Assembly: GCF_004363005.1 (NCBI RefSeq)
Contig: NZ_SNYH01000001.1
Location: 62,001 to 126,000, forward strand
DNA: 64,000 nucleotides
Direction of reading: 5' to 3'
From: Tenacibaculum caenipelagi
GTDB taxonomy: Bacteria > Bacteroidota > Bacteroidia > Flavobacteriales > Flavobacteriaceae
Shown: one piece after another, positions 1 through 10,200 of the stretch
Numbering within the stretch: position 1 is the first letter of the stretch
How the letters are laid out: each line of letters begins with the position of its first letter
The notes under the pieces: generated by a model
The model's database searches: none
Told to the model about the DNA's origin: nothing
Seen by the model: the letters and a program-made list of their open reading frames with translations, nothing else
Program-made: the position numbers and the translations under genes

Positions 1-3000
1 GTCCGTACCTCCATAGCATGCAACATCAACTTTATTTATTCCTGTAATTTCAAGTAATGATGGTTCGGTTAATTCATATTCTTTAGTGGCTGTATTTCCG
101 TTTTTATCTGTAATTGTTACTACATAAATTCCTGCTCCTATATCCTGAAGTACATTAGTAGTACTTAATACTGTTGAATTTCCTTTTAACTTCCATGAAT
201 ACATATATGGTGTTACTCCCCCATTAACTTCGGCAGTTAGTATTCCTACTCCATTTTTACATAAAATTGAAGTCTCACTTACATTTACTGTCAACAATTC
301 TGGTTCATTAACTGTATATGCTGTTTCTACTAAACATCCTTTAGCATCCATTACTTTTACCGAATATTCTCCTGCTTTAACTCCCGATAATTTAGAGGTT
401 GTACTGCCTTGTACAATTCCACTTGAATTTTTCCATTCATAAGTATAGTTTGGCGTTCCTCCAACAACATTTATGCTTATTTCTCCATTTGATAATCCAA
501 AACCTGTAACATCTTTTATTACTGAATTATCTATAGCTAAAACTGTTGGTTCTTGAATTGTAACTTTTCTTGTTACTTCACATAAGTTTTTATCTCTAAC
601 AACCACTTCATATATCCCAGCTTGTAAAGAGTTTAAACTACTACCTATTGTTCCATGCTTCCAACTATATGTATATGGTGCAGTTCCTCCTGAAACACTT
701 ACGTCCAAGGAACCATCTGCTCCTCCATTACAAGACACGTCTACTTTAGTTATTCCTGTAATTTCTAATTGTAGTGGTTCTGTAACTTCATACTCTTTCG
801 TAGCAATATTACCGTTTTTATCTGTTACTGTTATTACATAAATTCCTGCACCTATATTACTAAATGTATTATTGGTACTCAGTTCTACTGCGCCTCCTTT
901 TAATTTCCATGAATAACTATATGGAAGCACTCCACCACTAGCTTCAACTGTTAAACTTACAGTGTTATCTCCATAACAAAGAATATTACCTTGTTGATTT
1001 ATGGCATCAATTACTAATAACTTTGGTTCTGTTACTGTATAACTTCCAGTTGTAATACAACCATTAGTATCTTTAACAGTTAATTCATATTCTCCTGCCG
1101 CTATATTTTCAAATGGATTGGTTGTTCCTAAAATAGTAGTACTTCCTTTTTGTCTCCATTCATATGTATAGCTTGGTGTTCCTCCAACAACATCAATAGA
1201 TATACTTCCATTTTTTGTTTCAAAACCTGTTAAGTTATTTACCACATAATTAGATATCTCTAACACTGCTAAAGGCTGTTCTATCGTAAAGTTATTTGAA
1301 GTAAATGTACATCCATTACTATCAGTAACTTCTACGTAATAAGCCCCTTCTCTTAAATCTGTAATATCTTCCGTAGTTTTATTAAATGTTGTGTTATTGG
1401 TACTCTTCCAAGAAAAACTGTAGGGTTTAGTTCCTCCTAAAATAGTAACATCAATACTTCCATCTCCTCCTCCAAAACAACTCACATTTGTACTCGACGC
1501 TAAATTGACTTCAATTTTAGCTGGTTGATTAATTGTGATCTCTTTTTGTGTAGTAGCTCCTTTTATATCATTTACTACCACTCTATAACTTCCTGCTTTT
1601 AGGTTGTTTATTTTATTTTGTTTTAGATCTGAATTTAATAAAACCGGTGTCCCTGAAGTTATATCGTACCATTTATAATCAAAATCAATTGGAGTTGAAT
1701 ATATTGGATATCCTCCTGATACCTCCGCTAGCAGTTCTCCAGTTTCATCACCATTACATAAAATAGGTTTTGTTAGTTTTATGTCCACTTGAATAGGTTG
1801 TGGTTCCTTTACTTCATATGACTGGGTTATTTCACAACCTTTTGCATCTCTTATAACTACATGATAAATTCCTGCGAAAAGACTATTTATGTCTTTAGTA
1901 TTACTAGTAAAAGAAGCATCTCCTTCTTTTGTCCATTTATAACTATGCGCTCCTTCACCTCCTGAAGTTTCAATTGTTATAGCTCCTTCATTATTCCCTG
2001 CTACTTCACAGTTTGTTATAGAAAAGCTATTAATAATTATTTGTGTTGGCTGTTTTATCGTGGTGGTCGCTGGTGTATTAACTATACATCCATTACTATC
2101 TTTAATCCAAACAGTAAAACTTCCAACTGTCAATCCATCAATAGTATTATCAACTAAGCTATTTACTGCTTGAAATGATGTTTGATCATCAATAGAATAT
2201 TGATATGGTGGAGTTCCTCCTCCAATGGCAAGTTTTATTTTTCCATCCTCAGCTCCATAACATGAGATATCTGTTTTAGTTATGTTTAACGTAATAGCAC
2301 TAGGCTCTGTTAATGTTATATTTTTAGAAATAGTGGTAAACCCATCATTAATGGTAACTGAATAACTACCTTGACTAATATTAGTCAATTGATTGGCTGT
2401 TTTTCCTATTAATTCTGTTCCTCCCCTAAACCATTTATATGAATAACTATTTGATCCTCCTGATGGATTTACTATTAATGAACCTACTCCTCCTTTACAG
2501 GCTATCATTTTACTAATAGTCAGTGAGGCTAATAATTGTGGATTTTCTCTTACTTCTATTTCATTAGAAGTTATCGTGCATCCATTGTTATCCCTAATAG
2601 TAGCTATATAAAACCCTGCTCTTAGCCCTGTAATTAGGCTTCCTGTCCTAGAAAAAGAAGTATCATATTTCTTTCTCCACGTTACAGTGTAGTTTGGAAC
2701 TCCTCCATCTATGGTTAATGATATTTCTCCTTTAGCTTCTCCGAATACATTATTATGTTTTACAGAATTACCAATAATTTCAATTGGCAAAGGCTCTGTT
2801 ATTGTTATTGACGAGGAAACTCTAGATCTACAAGTTGTTATATTTCTATCTCTTACTATAAACCTATACCCTATACTACTTGCTGGTAACGAAAACACAT
2901 TACTATCTTGCCATAAAATTCCTGAGCTCTTATATATCGCATATTGATATACATTTGATTTTCCTCCAGTAGCCGTAATACTTACAGAAGCCCTACCTCC

Positions 3001-5136
3001 ACTACATTTTATTGGAGTTGCTAAACTTACTCTTGAAATAGTTACCTCTGATTGTTGTATTACTGCTATAGATTTTTCTAAACTACCTTGTTTACTGTCT
3101 TTAACCAAAACAGTATAGTTTCCTGCTTCTATATTAAAAGAAGCACTATTTGTTCTTCCCGTCAATGTGCTTAGTACTGTTGAGCCTCTTTTTAAAATAA
3201 CAGTATAGTTAGGATACCCTCCTGCAATACTTGTTACATTTATTGTCCCTTTACCTTGATAACAATCTGGTTTTACTGAACTAACAGAAAATGTAATTGG
3301 TTTTGGGTCTATAATCTTTGGTAGTGTATACTCTTGTGTACAATTATTTTTATCTGTATACCTAATTTTGTGAGTTCCTGCTGGTAAGTTAGGTATTACA
3401 AAACCACTTACATAAGCTCTACCACTTTTAATATTAGTAGTGCTTCCATTCAATAAAACTGTATAATTGTAATAATTACTAAAAGGCGTACCTCCACTTA
3501 CACTATTAATTTTTATAGACGCATCATTGCTTCCTACTGCGCTAGGATGCGTAACTGCATTGGAAGGTAAAATATGTGTTATTTTATTTTTTCCACTTAT
3601 TGTTATTGATTGTGAAGTCTTATTTTTATCTATACAACCTTTAGTATCTTTTATTCTTACTACATAATTAGCTGGTGATAATCCGCTAATTGTAATTTGA
3701 CCTGAAAACGTTGAAGAACTCCAAGTAGATCCATTATTTAAACTATAGTAAAAACTACCTGACCCACCAGATCCCGTAATTTTTATTTTTCCATCTTTAC
3801 TACTATAGCATGTTTCATCTTGTATCTTTGATGCACTAAAAACTACTTTTGGAGGTGACTTTATTTGAAAATCATACGAGTATTTTTCACACAAAGGAGA
3901 ACCTGTACTTCTATTAAATCCAGTTACCTCAACCCTATAATCTCCCGATGTTAAAGTTCCTGATGTTGGTCTCCAATCATACATCCAGTATCCTCCTGAA
4001 CTTACAAATGAGGTAATTCCTGTATTGTTATCAACAGCAACATATTCATTTGTTAATGTTTTCTTCAGAAGATTAAAATCTATTTTCTCATGACTAAAAA
4101 TTTGCCTCGTAAAATACAGTTTAAAGTCTGCATCTGTACTATAAGAACAAGTAGGTTGTTTTATTGTTGGCGCTTTTGCTATCTGGGGTGCATCGGGTAA
4201 AAATTGTACTGTAACAGTATTTGTTGTAAAGGAGTTGTTACAACTTGGCTTTACACGTATGTTAATATTTTTAGTTAATGCTTTATTTCTATCTGTAGCG
4301 GAAGAGTACAAATTAGCTAACTTTAAATCAATTGTAGCTTGCCCCGTTTTATTCGTGATAGTTCTCCAAACACTTACTTGTATAGTTTTAGGGCCTGTGT
4401 AATTATTTAAATTCCTTTTTGCCTCAAATACAGCCATCATAAACCCTTCACATCTATCAAAATCCCCCGTTCTTCTAACACAACTATCATAAGCTGACTC
4501 TGCAGACGATACTGCGTTTAACAAAGCTTGATAGTCAGGATGTGTTCTAGTCTCTGTATTTACAGGGTCATAGAATTCCCATACATACACACTTGATGTA
4601 GGCATAAAACCTGAAGTTGCTTTAATTCTAACCGAACTACTTGCACAAACCGTTTTTACTCTTGAAGTACTTGACCCATCAGGATACGATAGAGAAGCAT
4701 TTGGTTTTATAGAGATTCGTGCCCAACCTCTATTTATGTCACTTCTATATACTTCGTCTTTCTGATATTGTTTATAAAAACATGGTGAAGCTATATCTAC
4801 CTTAATCTCAGATTCTTTAGAGCTTTCACATCCAAAAGTTCCATTTCTTCTAGTGATTGTATGAAACTCTACTTTCGTTACTTTTTTAGATACATTAAAA
4901 GTGTCTTCATGTGAATAGCTTTGATTAATAAAGCGTAATCCATAAATCGCAGGATCTCTTAAATATTTTGTCGTTCCATCAGAGAAAAACATTTTTATTC
5001 CTCCTAAACCATTTTTGTTAGAACCACAAGAAGACCTTCCTTGACCTATATACCCTTCAACTTTTATGGTATACGTTTGAGCTTGTGATATAATTGAAAA
5101 AAATAAGAATAAAATTAAGAGTATATTTCTTTTCAT
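1..5136 (-). CDS. SprB-repeat cell-surface adhesin, C-terminus outside window
   Basis: The frame stays open from an ATG at 5136 to the window edge (1712 codons), so the C-terminal end is missing. It starts with a signal peptide (MKRNILLILFLFFSIISQA). Residues about 22-440 form a unique N-terminal region. From about residue 446 on I count roughly 15 modules of about 80-88 residues, each with a GGxxPYxYxW-like core and a following DxxxC / VTDxNGC-like segment, which is the SprB repeat pattern (PF13573). In gliding Flavobacteria SprB-like proteins are large surface adhesins exported by the type IX secretion system and anchored by a C-terminal sorting domain; that end cannot be seen here. It is the last visible gene of the operon starting at 20288, only 11 bp after the FN3 protein gene. 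A surface role is a family inference. Confidence 0.85.
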   Translation of the reverse strand, partial: MKRNILLILFLFFSIISQAQTYTIKVEGYIGQGRSSCGSNKNGLGGIKMFFSDGTTKYLRDPAIYGLRFINQSYSHEDTFNVSKKVTKVEFHTITRRNGTFGCESSKESEIKVDIASPCFYKQYQKDEVYRSDINRGWARISIKPNASLSYPDGSSTSRVKTVCASSSVRIKATSGFMPTSSVYVWEFYDPVNTETRTHPDYQALLNAVSSAESAYDSCVRRTGDFDRCEGFMMAVFEAKRNLNNYTGPKTIQVSVWRTITNKTGQATIDLKLANLYSSATDRNKALTKNINIRVKPSCNNSFTTNTVTVQFLPDAPQIAKAPTIKQPTCSYSTDADFKLYFTRQIFSHEKIDFNLLKKTLTNEYVAVDNNTGITSFVSSGGYWMYDWRPTSGTLTSGDYRVEVTGFNRSTGSPLCEKYSYDFQIKSPPKVVFSASKIQDETCYSSKDGKIKITGSGGSGSFYYSLNNGSTWSSSTFSGQITISGLSPANYVVRIKDTKGCIDKNKTSQSITISGKNKITHILPSNAVTHPSAVGSNDASIKINSVSGGTPFSNYYNYTVLLNGSTTNIKSGRAYVSGFVIPNLPAGTHKIRYTDKNNCTQEYTLPKIIDPKPITFSVSSVKPDCYQGKGTINVTSIAGGYPNYTVILKRGSTVLSTLTGRTNSASFNIEAGNYTVLVKDSKQGSLEKSIAVIQQSEVTISRVSLATPIKCSGGRASVSITATGGKSNVYQYAIYKSSGILWQDSNVFSLPASSIGYRFIVRDRNITTCRSRVSSSITITEPLPIEIIGNSVKHNNVFGEAKGEISLTIDGGVPNYTVTWRKKYDTSFSRTGSLITGLRAGFYIATIRDNNGCTITSNEIEVRENPQLLASLTISKMIACKGGVGSLIVNPSGGSNSYSYKWFRGGTELIGKTANQLTNISQGSYSVTINDGFTTISKNITLTEPSAITLNITKTDISCYGAEDGKIKLAIGGGTPPYQYSIDDQTSFQAVNSLVDNTIDGLTVGSFTVWIKDSNGCIVNTPATTTIKQPTQIIINSFSITNCEVAGNNEGAITIETSGGEGAHSYKWTKEGDASFTSNTKDINSLFAGIYHVVIRDAKGCEITQSYEVKEPQPIQVDIKLTKPILCNGDETGELLAEVSGGYPIYSTPIDFDYKWYDITSGTPVLLNSDLKQNKINNLKAGSYRVVVNDIKGATTQKEITINQPAKIEVNLASSTNVSCFGGGDGSIDVTILGGTKPYSFSWKSTNNTTFNKTTEDITDLREGAYYVEVTDSNGCTFTSNNFTIEQPLAVLEISNYVVNNLTGFETKNGSISIDVVGGTPSYTYEWRQKGSTTILGTTNPFENIAAGEYELTVKDTNGCITTGSYTVTEPKLLVIDAINQQGNILCYGDNTVSLTVEASGGVLPYSYSWKLKGGAVELSTNNTFSNIGAGIYVITVTDKNGNIATKEYEVTEPLQLEITGITKVDVSCNGGADGSLDVSVSGGTAPYTYSWKHGTIGSSLNSLQAGIYEVVVRDKNLCEVTRKVTIQEPTVLAIDNSVIKDVTGFGLSNGEISINVVGGTPNYTYEWKNSSGIVQGSTTSKLSGVKAGEYSVKVMDAKGCLVETAYTVNEPELLTVNVSETSILCKNGVGILTAEVNGGVTPYMYSWKLKGNSTVLSTTNVLQDIGAGIYVVTITDKNGNTATKEYELTEPSLLEITGINKVDVACYGGTD

Positions 5137-5147
5137 ATAGCTTTCTT

Positions 5148-7247
5148 TTAATAGTTTATTCCAATTTTGTTAAGCGGAGATTTTGCTCCTGACTCAAAAA
5201 TTGCTTGAATTAAAAATGTATATTTTGTATTTATTAATAAGTTTCTATCTTTAAACTTATTAGTATCTGCTTTAAAGACTTTATACATTGTTGGCTTTTT
5301 TCCCTCTTCAGCTTTGTATAAAACAAACTCTTTAGTATTTGTTTCTTTATAATTCCAATTCAGCTCAATATACCTCTCTTCTCTATTTACATACCCTGTA
5401 AATCTTTCTATACTTGGTTTAGGCGAATTATCTAAAACTGTTATTTTTAAAGGTGTTATAGGTTCCGATTCAAGTCCCGATTCATCTATAGTTAAAGCCG
5501 TGTACAAATACGTTTTTCCAATAACTCCTGTTTCATCTATAAACTTATTTTGTAATAATGGTAAACTCTTTAACATTTGCCATGGCTCTTTCACTCCTTT
5601 TTCTTTTCTATAAATTACTGTAGATTGAGCATCATTACTAGTACTTGATATCCACTTTATCTCAACTCTTCCTTTATCTGATTTGAACGAAGTGAAAACG
5701 GGTGCAGTTGGTGGTACTATATCGGGCCTATTTAATTCTAAAACCTCAGAAAATTCTGATGGATTATATCTTTTATCAAAAGCTTGAACTTTATAATAAA
5801 TCTTTTTATTTAATGTCTTAATGTTAATGGTATCAATAAAAGCACTATTAGGTGTAGGTTCAAATGTTACTTGAGTAAATTCATCTGTTTTCAAATTAGC
5901 TTTAAATATCCTATATCCTAAAAAATCTATTTCAGTGTTTTGTTTCCATTGTAATCTAACTACTCCAAGGGAATCTATAGTTCCTTTTAACATAATTGGT
6001 ACTGCAGGAGGAGTACTATCATCAGGTTGTACCATTTTTGGAAAAGATTCTCGGGTACCTCCATCGTTACCCACAGCTACAATTTTATAATAATTTATAG
6101 CTTGTAAACTTTCTAGTTTAACACTTCGTTTATTCTTTGATATGTTGTCTTTTACAGTAATATATTTACCTTTTGGGGTATTAGATCTAACTAGTTTAAA
6201 CTCACTAAGCGTGCTAATACCTTCTGATGGAAACTCCCAACTTAAAACTCCTTCTTGATTATTCAATTTTATATCTGTAATAAATGGAGTATGGGTTAAT
6301 GGCTTTATTCCTTTACCTGAAACAACTTTTGAGTATGGTCCTTCAATGCCGAAAGGAGATATTCCTTTAATTCTATAAGAATAGGTTTTATTGTTTTGTG
6401 AAAGGCTATCTATATACATCATTCTATTTGATGGATTCTTTTCTTTTTCTCCTAAAGTAGCTACTGGTGTACCTAGTAGTTTTTTAAAAGTTTTTCCTTC
6501 ATCCTCAGATTTTTCAATAATGTAATTGGTATAGTACCTTTTTAAAATCGCTTGATTCCAACTTAGAATAACTGTTTTATCTTTAAAAACCCCAACAAAT
6601 TCTTGTGGCTCAGGTAGCGGTTTTTTATCTAGTAATCCTAAATATACCCCTCCTGATTTGATCAAGTCTTTTTTCTCTTGTGGTAAAGCTACTCGTATGG
6701 TATATAAATAGCGTTCTGTAGGTTTTACCGTATCGTCGATAAAAGCCAATCCTGAAAACTTAGCTACTTTAAAGTCTTGATCGGCTGCATACAGAGCAAA
6801 AGTAAACCTCTGTTCTATTACTTGTGCCTTATTTATAATACTCAGTAATCCATCTCCTCCTTCATTCATTTCTACATCAAACTCCTCTCCATATAAGGCT
6901 TGCGCAGCTAATGCAGCATAATTATTTTCCTCTGAAAACTCTTTCCATTCCATCATTGGATAAGGCTTCAAAGGAATGGGAGTTAATTGCTTTATTACAG
7001 GCGTGGATAGTATCTCTTTATCAACTGCTATTGTTTTTCTTTCAATTATATAGCCGTATTTATTAGCATATTTCCAAGCTGTTGGGGTCGTTACTCCCCA
7101 ACGTAATAATATTTTATTTTCAGATACTGTTGCAATTGCTTTTACCTCTGCTTTAATATTACCTATTTCTTTTTGGGCATAGGTTTTTACTGTAATACCC
7201 AACATCAGAAGCATAAAGATGATAGGTGTACTCTTCTTCTTAATCAT
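5148..7247 (-). CDS. Secreted fibronectin type III repeat protein
   Basis: This 699-residue protein has an N-terminal signal peptide (MIKKKSTPIIFMLLMLGI, cleavage near TYAQ). After an N-terminal region of about 190 residues it contains about five FN3-like beta-sandwich units (roughly residues 215-310, 320-415, 420-512, 515-610, 615-699), recognised by repeated patterns such as VxLxW, YxIxR/YxIxK and YxYxVxAxDxxG. No enzyme motif and no obvious type IX sorting domain is visible. The start codon overlaps the end of the upstream 1538-residue gene by 8 bp, which points to coupled expression. FN3 units usually make extended surface stalks or protein contacts, so a structural or adhesive role beside the SprB-type protein is likely but not shown. 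Confidence 0.75.
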   Translation of the reverse strand: MIKKKSTPIIFMLLMLGITVKTYAQKEIGNIKAEVKAIATVSENKILLRWGVTTPTAWKYANKYGYIIERKTIAVDKEILSTPVIKQLTPIPLKPYPMMEWKEFSEENNYAALAAQALYGEEFDVEMNEGGDGLLSIINKAQVIEQRFTFALYAADQDFKVAKFSGLAFIDDTVKPTERYLYTIRVALPQEKKDLIKSGGVYLGLLDKKPLPEPQEFVGVFKDKTVILSWNQAILKRYYTNYIIEKSEDEGKTFKKLLGTPVATLGEKEKNPSNRMMYIDSLSQNNKTYSYRIKGISPFGIEGPYSKVVSGKGIKPLTHTPFITDIKLNNQEGVLSWEFPSEGISTLSEFKLVRSNTPKGKYITVKDNISKNKRSVKLESLQAINYYKIVAVGNDGGTRESFPKMVQPDDSTPPAVPIMLKGTIDSLGVVRLQWKQNTEIDFLGYRIFKANLKTDEFTQVTFEPTPNSAFIDTINIKTLNKKIYYKVQAFDKRYNPSEFSEVLELNRPDIVPPTAPVFTSFKSDKGRVEIKWISSTSNDAQSTVIYRKEKGVKEPWQMLKSLPLLQNKFIDETGVIGKTYLYTALTIDESGLESEPITPLKITVLDNSPKPSIERFTGYVNREERYIELNWNYKETNTKEFVLYKAEEGKKPTMYKVFKADTNKFKDRNLLINTKYTFLIQAIFESGAKSPLNKIGINY

Positions 7248-10200
7248 TTAATGGGTTTAAATATTTTAATGAATTTATTCTGCTCTTTTTTACCTGACCT
7301 GGTAATACGTATTGTAACGTTGCTTTATATTTTCCTTGACGCATGTAAGGAAAAGCTTCCGTAATTAATTTTATATACTGTGACTTTGCATTCCAATTAA
7401 TATTTGAACTAACTAATTGATATCTCAAATCTTCGTAATCTTCTAAATAATAATACGTGAGATTATACCTGTATGGGTTATATAAATTTATTTCTCCCGA
7501 ATAATTATTCTCTAAATAGGTTACATACCAAGTCATCGGTTCCACTCCTTCTACTGGTGGTACTCCCACTTCATCAATTTCTCTACTTACCGAAATATCT
7601 CCTTCATATGGATAGTTGTTATAGATTAATGGATAAATCTGATTTCTATAGTAACTATCATCTAAAGTTGCTCTTGATACTACTAAAGGTTGATGTCCTG
7701 TATATTCATTTCCTCTCAACTCTGCTAGATCAAATGCTTCTTGGTAGTCAATACTTGATAGTAATGTTAATCCATAAGGATAAACAATGTGTTGATATAA
7801 ATCTTTATTCTTATTCATATCTCGCATTTTACCGCTAAATGTTTCGTACTTACTTGTTCTGAAATTATAAACTAACAATTCTTTTTCTCCTTCTTTACTT
7901 ACATTTCCTTCTGCTTTCCTTGATTTTACTTCAACTGTATTTTCAGAACTACCTCCAATATTTTTAGAAGTATATGTTTCTGATACATTATCATCCAAAT
8001 CACTTGCTTCTGATGTTAGTTTTAAGCTTACATCATATTGTGTTTGTGTTTGCATTTGATTTACTGGCAGCGAATAAACTAATTGCTTTTTAGCAGAGTT
8101 ATATGTGAATTGTTTGTATAAATTTTCTCCAGATGCACTGGTCATTATCATTTCTTTTTTCCAATCTGGGGCAGCGTCAAACAAGTATGTTTGACCTCTT
8201 TTTAATTTTACATAAGCTGTGCTATACTCATCAATAAAGAAGTTTTTTTGCCCTAGTACAGGGTACATATAATCTATATTTGTTAATGGTATTGTTTCTG
8301 GTGCTTCTCCTGTTGTAAAGTTTACTTCTTTTACTTCTGTAGCTACCTTTCCACCTGATTTAATTTTTTGCCAGCTTCCTCCTTTGTATTCTTCAAAATG
8401 TAATTGAACTTTAGCTTTTAATTGAGCGTATGGTGGTAAAATTTCATGTGAATAAAATACTGCTACATCATTTCTATCATTCCATTTTATCTCTCCTACA
8501 ATATTTTGTCCATTCTTTGTTACAGAAAAATCATCTAATAAAATTTTATACTTTCTATCTCCCGTATCATCAGGAATTTCAAAAATTTTATTAATCTGTA
8601 AGTTGAATACTGCCTGAGGAGCTGCAAATACATCTACATCTGTACTTCCTTCTTTTGGTGTTAAATCACTAATTACAACAATACCATCTATAGGACTTCC
8701 TCCTATTATTTCACATTTATCTCCAAACTCAATTTTAAACCTAAACCTTCCTTTAATTAAGCCTCCTAACAAGTTATATTTTCCCGCTAAATATCCTCTA
8801 AACCATGCAGGGTTTGGCAACCTTGCTTGTAATAATACAGCTCCACCTCCTGCTATGATGGGTATCTTCTTTTTAATTCCAAAGAGTTTGAACTTTACCC
8901 CTAAAACACCTTGTAAATACGCATATGCTTGTCCGTTAGCGTACCACCCATTCATTCCTATAACTTCTGAAGATCCTTTACAATAAGCTTCTCCATAATC
9001 TTTTAGCATAATATCAAAACCTATTCCTGCATCAAATCGAGCATAGAAAATTAAAAACTTTAAATCTCCTGTTGAAACACTCATACTAGAACCAAAAGCC
9101 AATCCTTTTCCTGATTCTAACATATTAGCATCTCTCATATAGTTGAGTTCAGCAACATCAACTCCTAAGATATCAGCAACAATTGGAGGTGGTGGCGGAC
9201 TTCCTGGTAAGTTTTCTCCAGTCATGAAGTAACTATCCATTTTTATCTTTAGGATTCCCAAATCAATTTTTACTCCTACTCTATCATCAGGTGTTCCAAT
9301 GAGCATATGCCATTCATCAGGAGCTACATAAAAATCTAACCACCCCGCTCTACCAGAAGGCCCTACTCCTTTTAAAACTCCAAAGTTTATGTATACTTCA
9401 GAAGTAGAATGAAAAATATCATTGACAAAATCAAAACCAATAAAAACATTTGCTGAAATAGCTGCCGTAGGACTTTGTGCAGGAATTCCTTGTCCCCCAG
9501 CTGCTGCTATGCTAGACAAATTGCTGTTTACTGTATCGAAAAAGTCACCAGGCAAAGAGCTTATCAACTCTCCAAATCCTTTCATATATATTTCTTGTAG
9601 TCCTCCTGACTTTCTAAATGCCATACCAAACTCTACTGTGGCATGAAATAAATCTTCTGAGTTTTGGGTAATGATTCCTACTGATGCTTTCATCCCAAAT
9701 GAGTTTTGCTCATATGGCTCATAAATTACTCCTGAAGTTGAAGCTCCAATTTCTGTAAAGGCAGCATCTTTTGCATTTGAATTACCTGCCATACGCATTT
9801 TATTGTAGAAACCTCCACCAAAAGCATTCAATGCAAAACCAGGGAAAATTGGAATTCCTTGTGGCAAAGTTACTTTGGCGTCTGCATACCAATATCTAAA
9901 TGAATCTGTTCTTCCAAAAAGAGCTTTTGCTTCTACTTCTAGCTTTATTCCTGTAGAAAACTTAGCCCCAACAGCACCTGCAAACCCAGTTCCATAGGTT
10001 GGATCATCTTCAAAAATGAAAATTGCTCCTTTTAATTGCATACCAGCAACATCCATTCTTATGTACAGATGCTCTAATCTTATACCATCAAATTTCCATT
10101 TACCTTTAGCATCATCCATTTTAGCTTTAAAAGCTAATTTTGAAGCTCCTCCATTTCCTCCATCTGACTCTGAAGTTAAATTCACTGCAAAATCAAAAAC

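Noticed and set aside
150..3800. Regularly spaced repeats as a CRISPR array
   Set aside because: The units are about 250 bp, protein-coding and diverged, and match SprB modules; no short identical repeats with unique spacers.
7173..7838. Two plus-strand frames of 63 and 121 codons
   Set aside because: Both lie opposite the 699- and 1538-residue genes and show no protein-like pattern.
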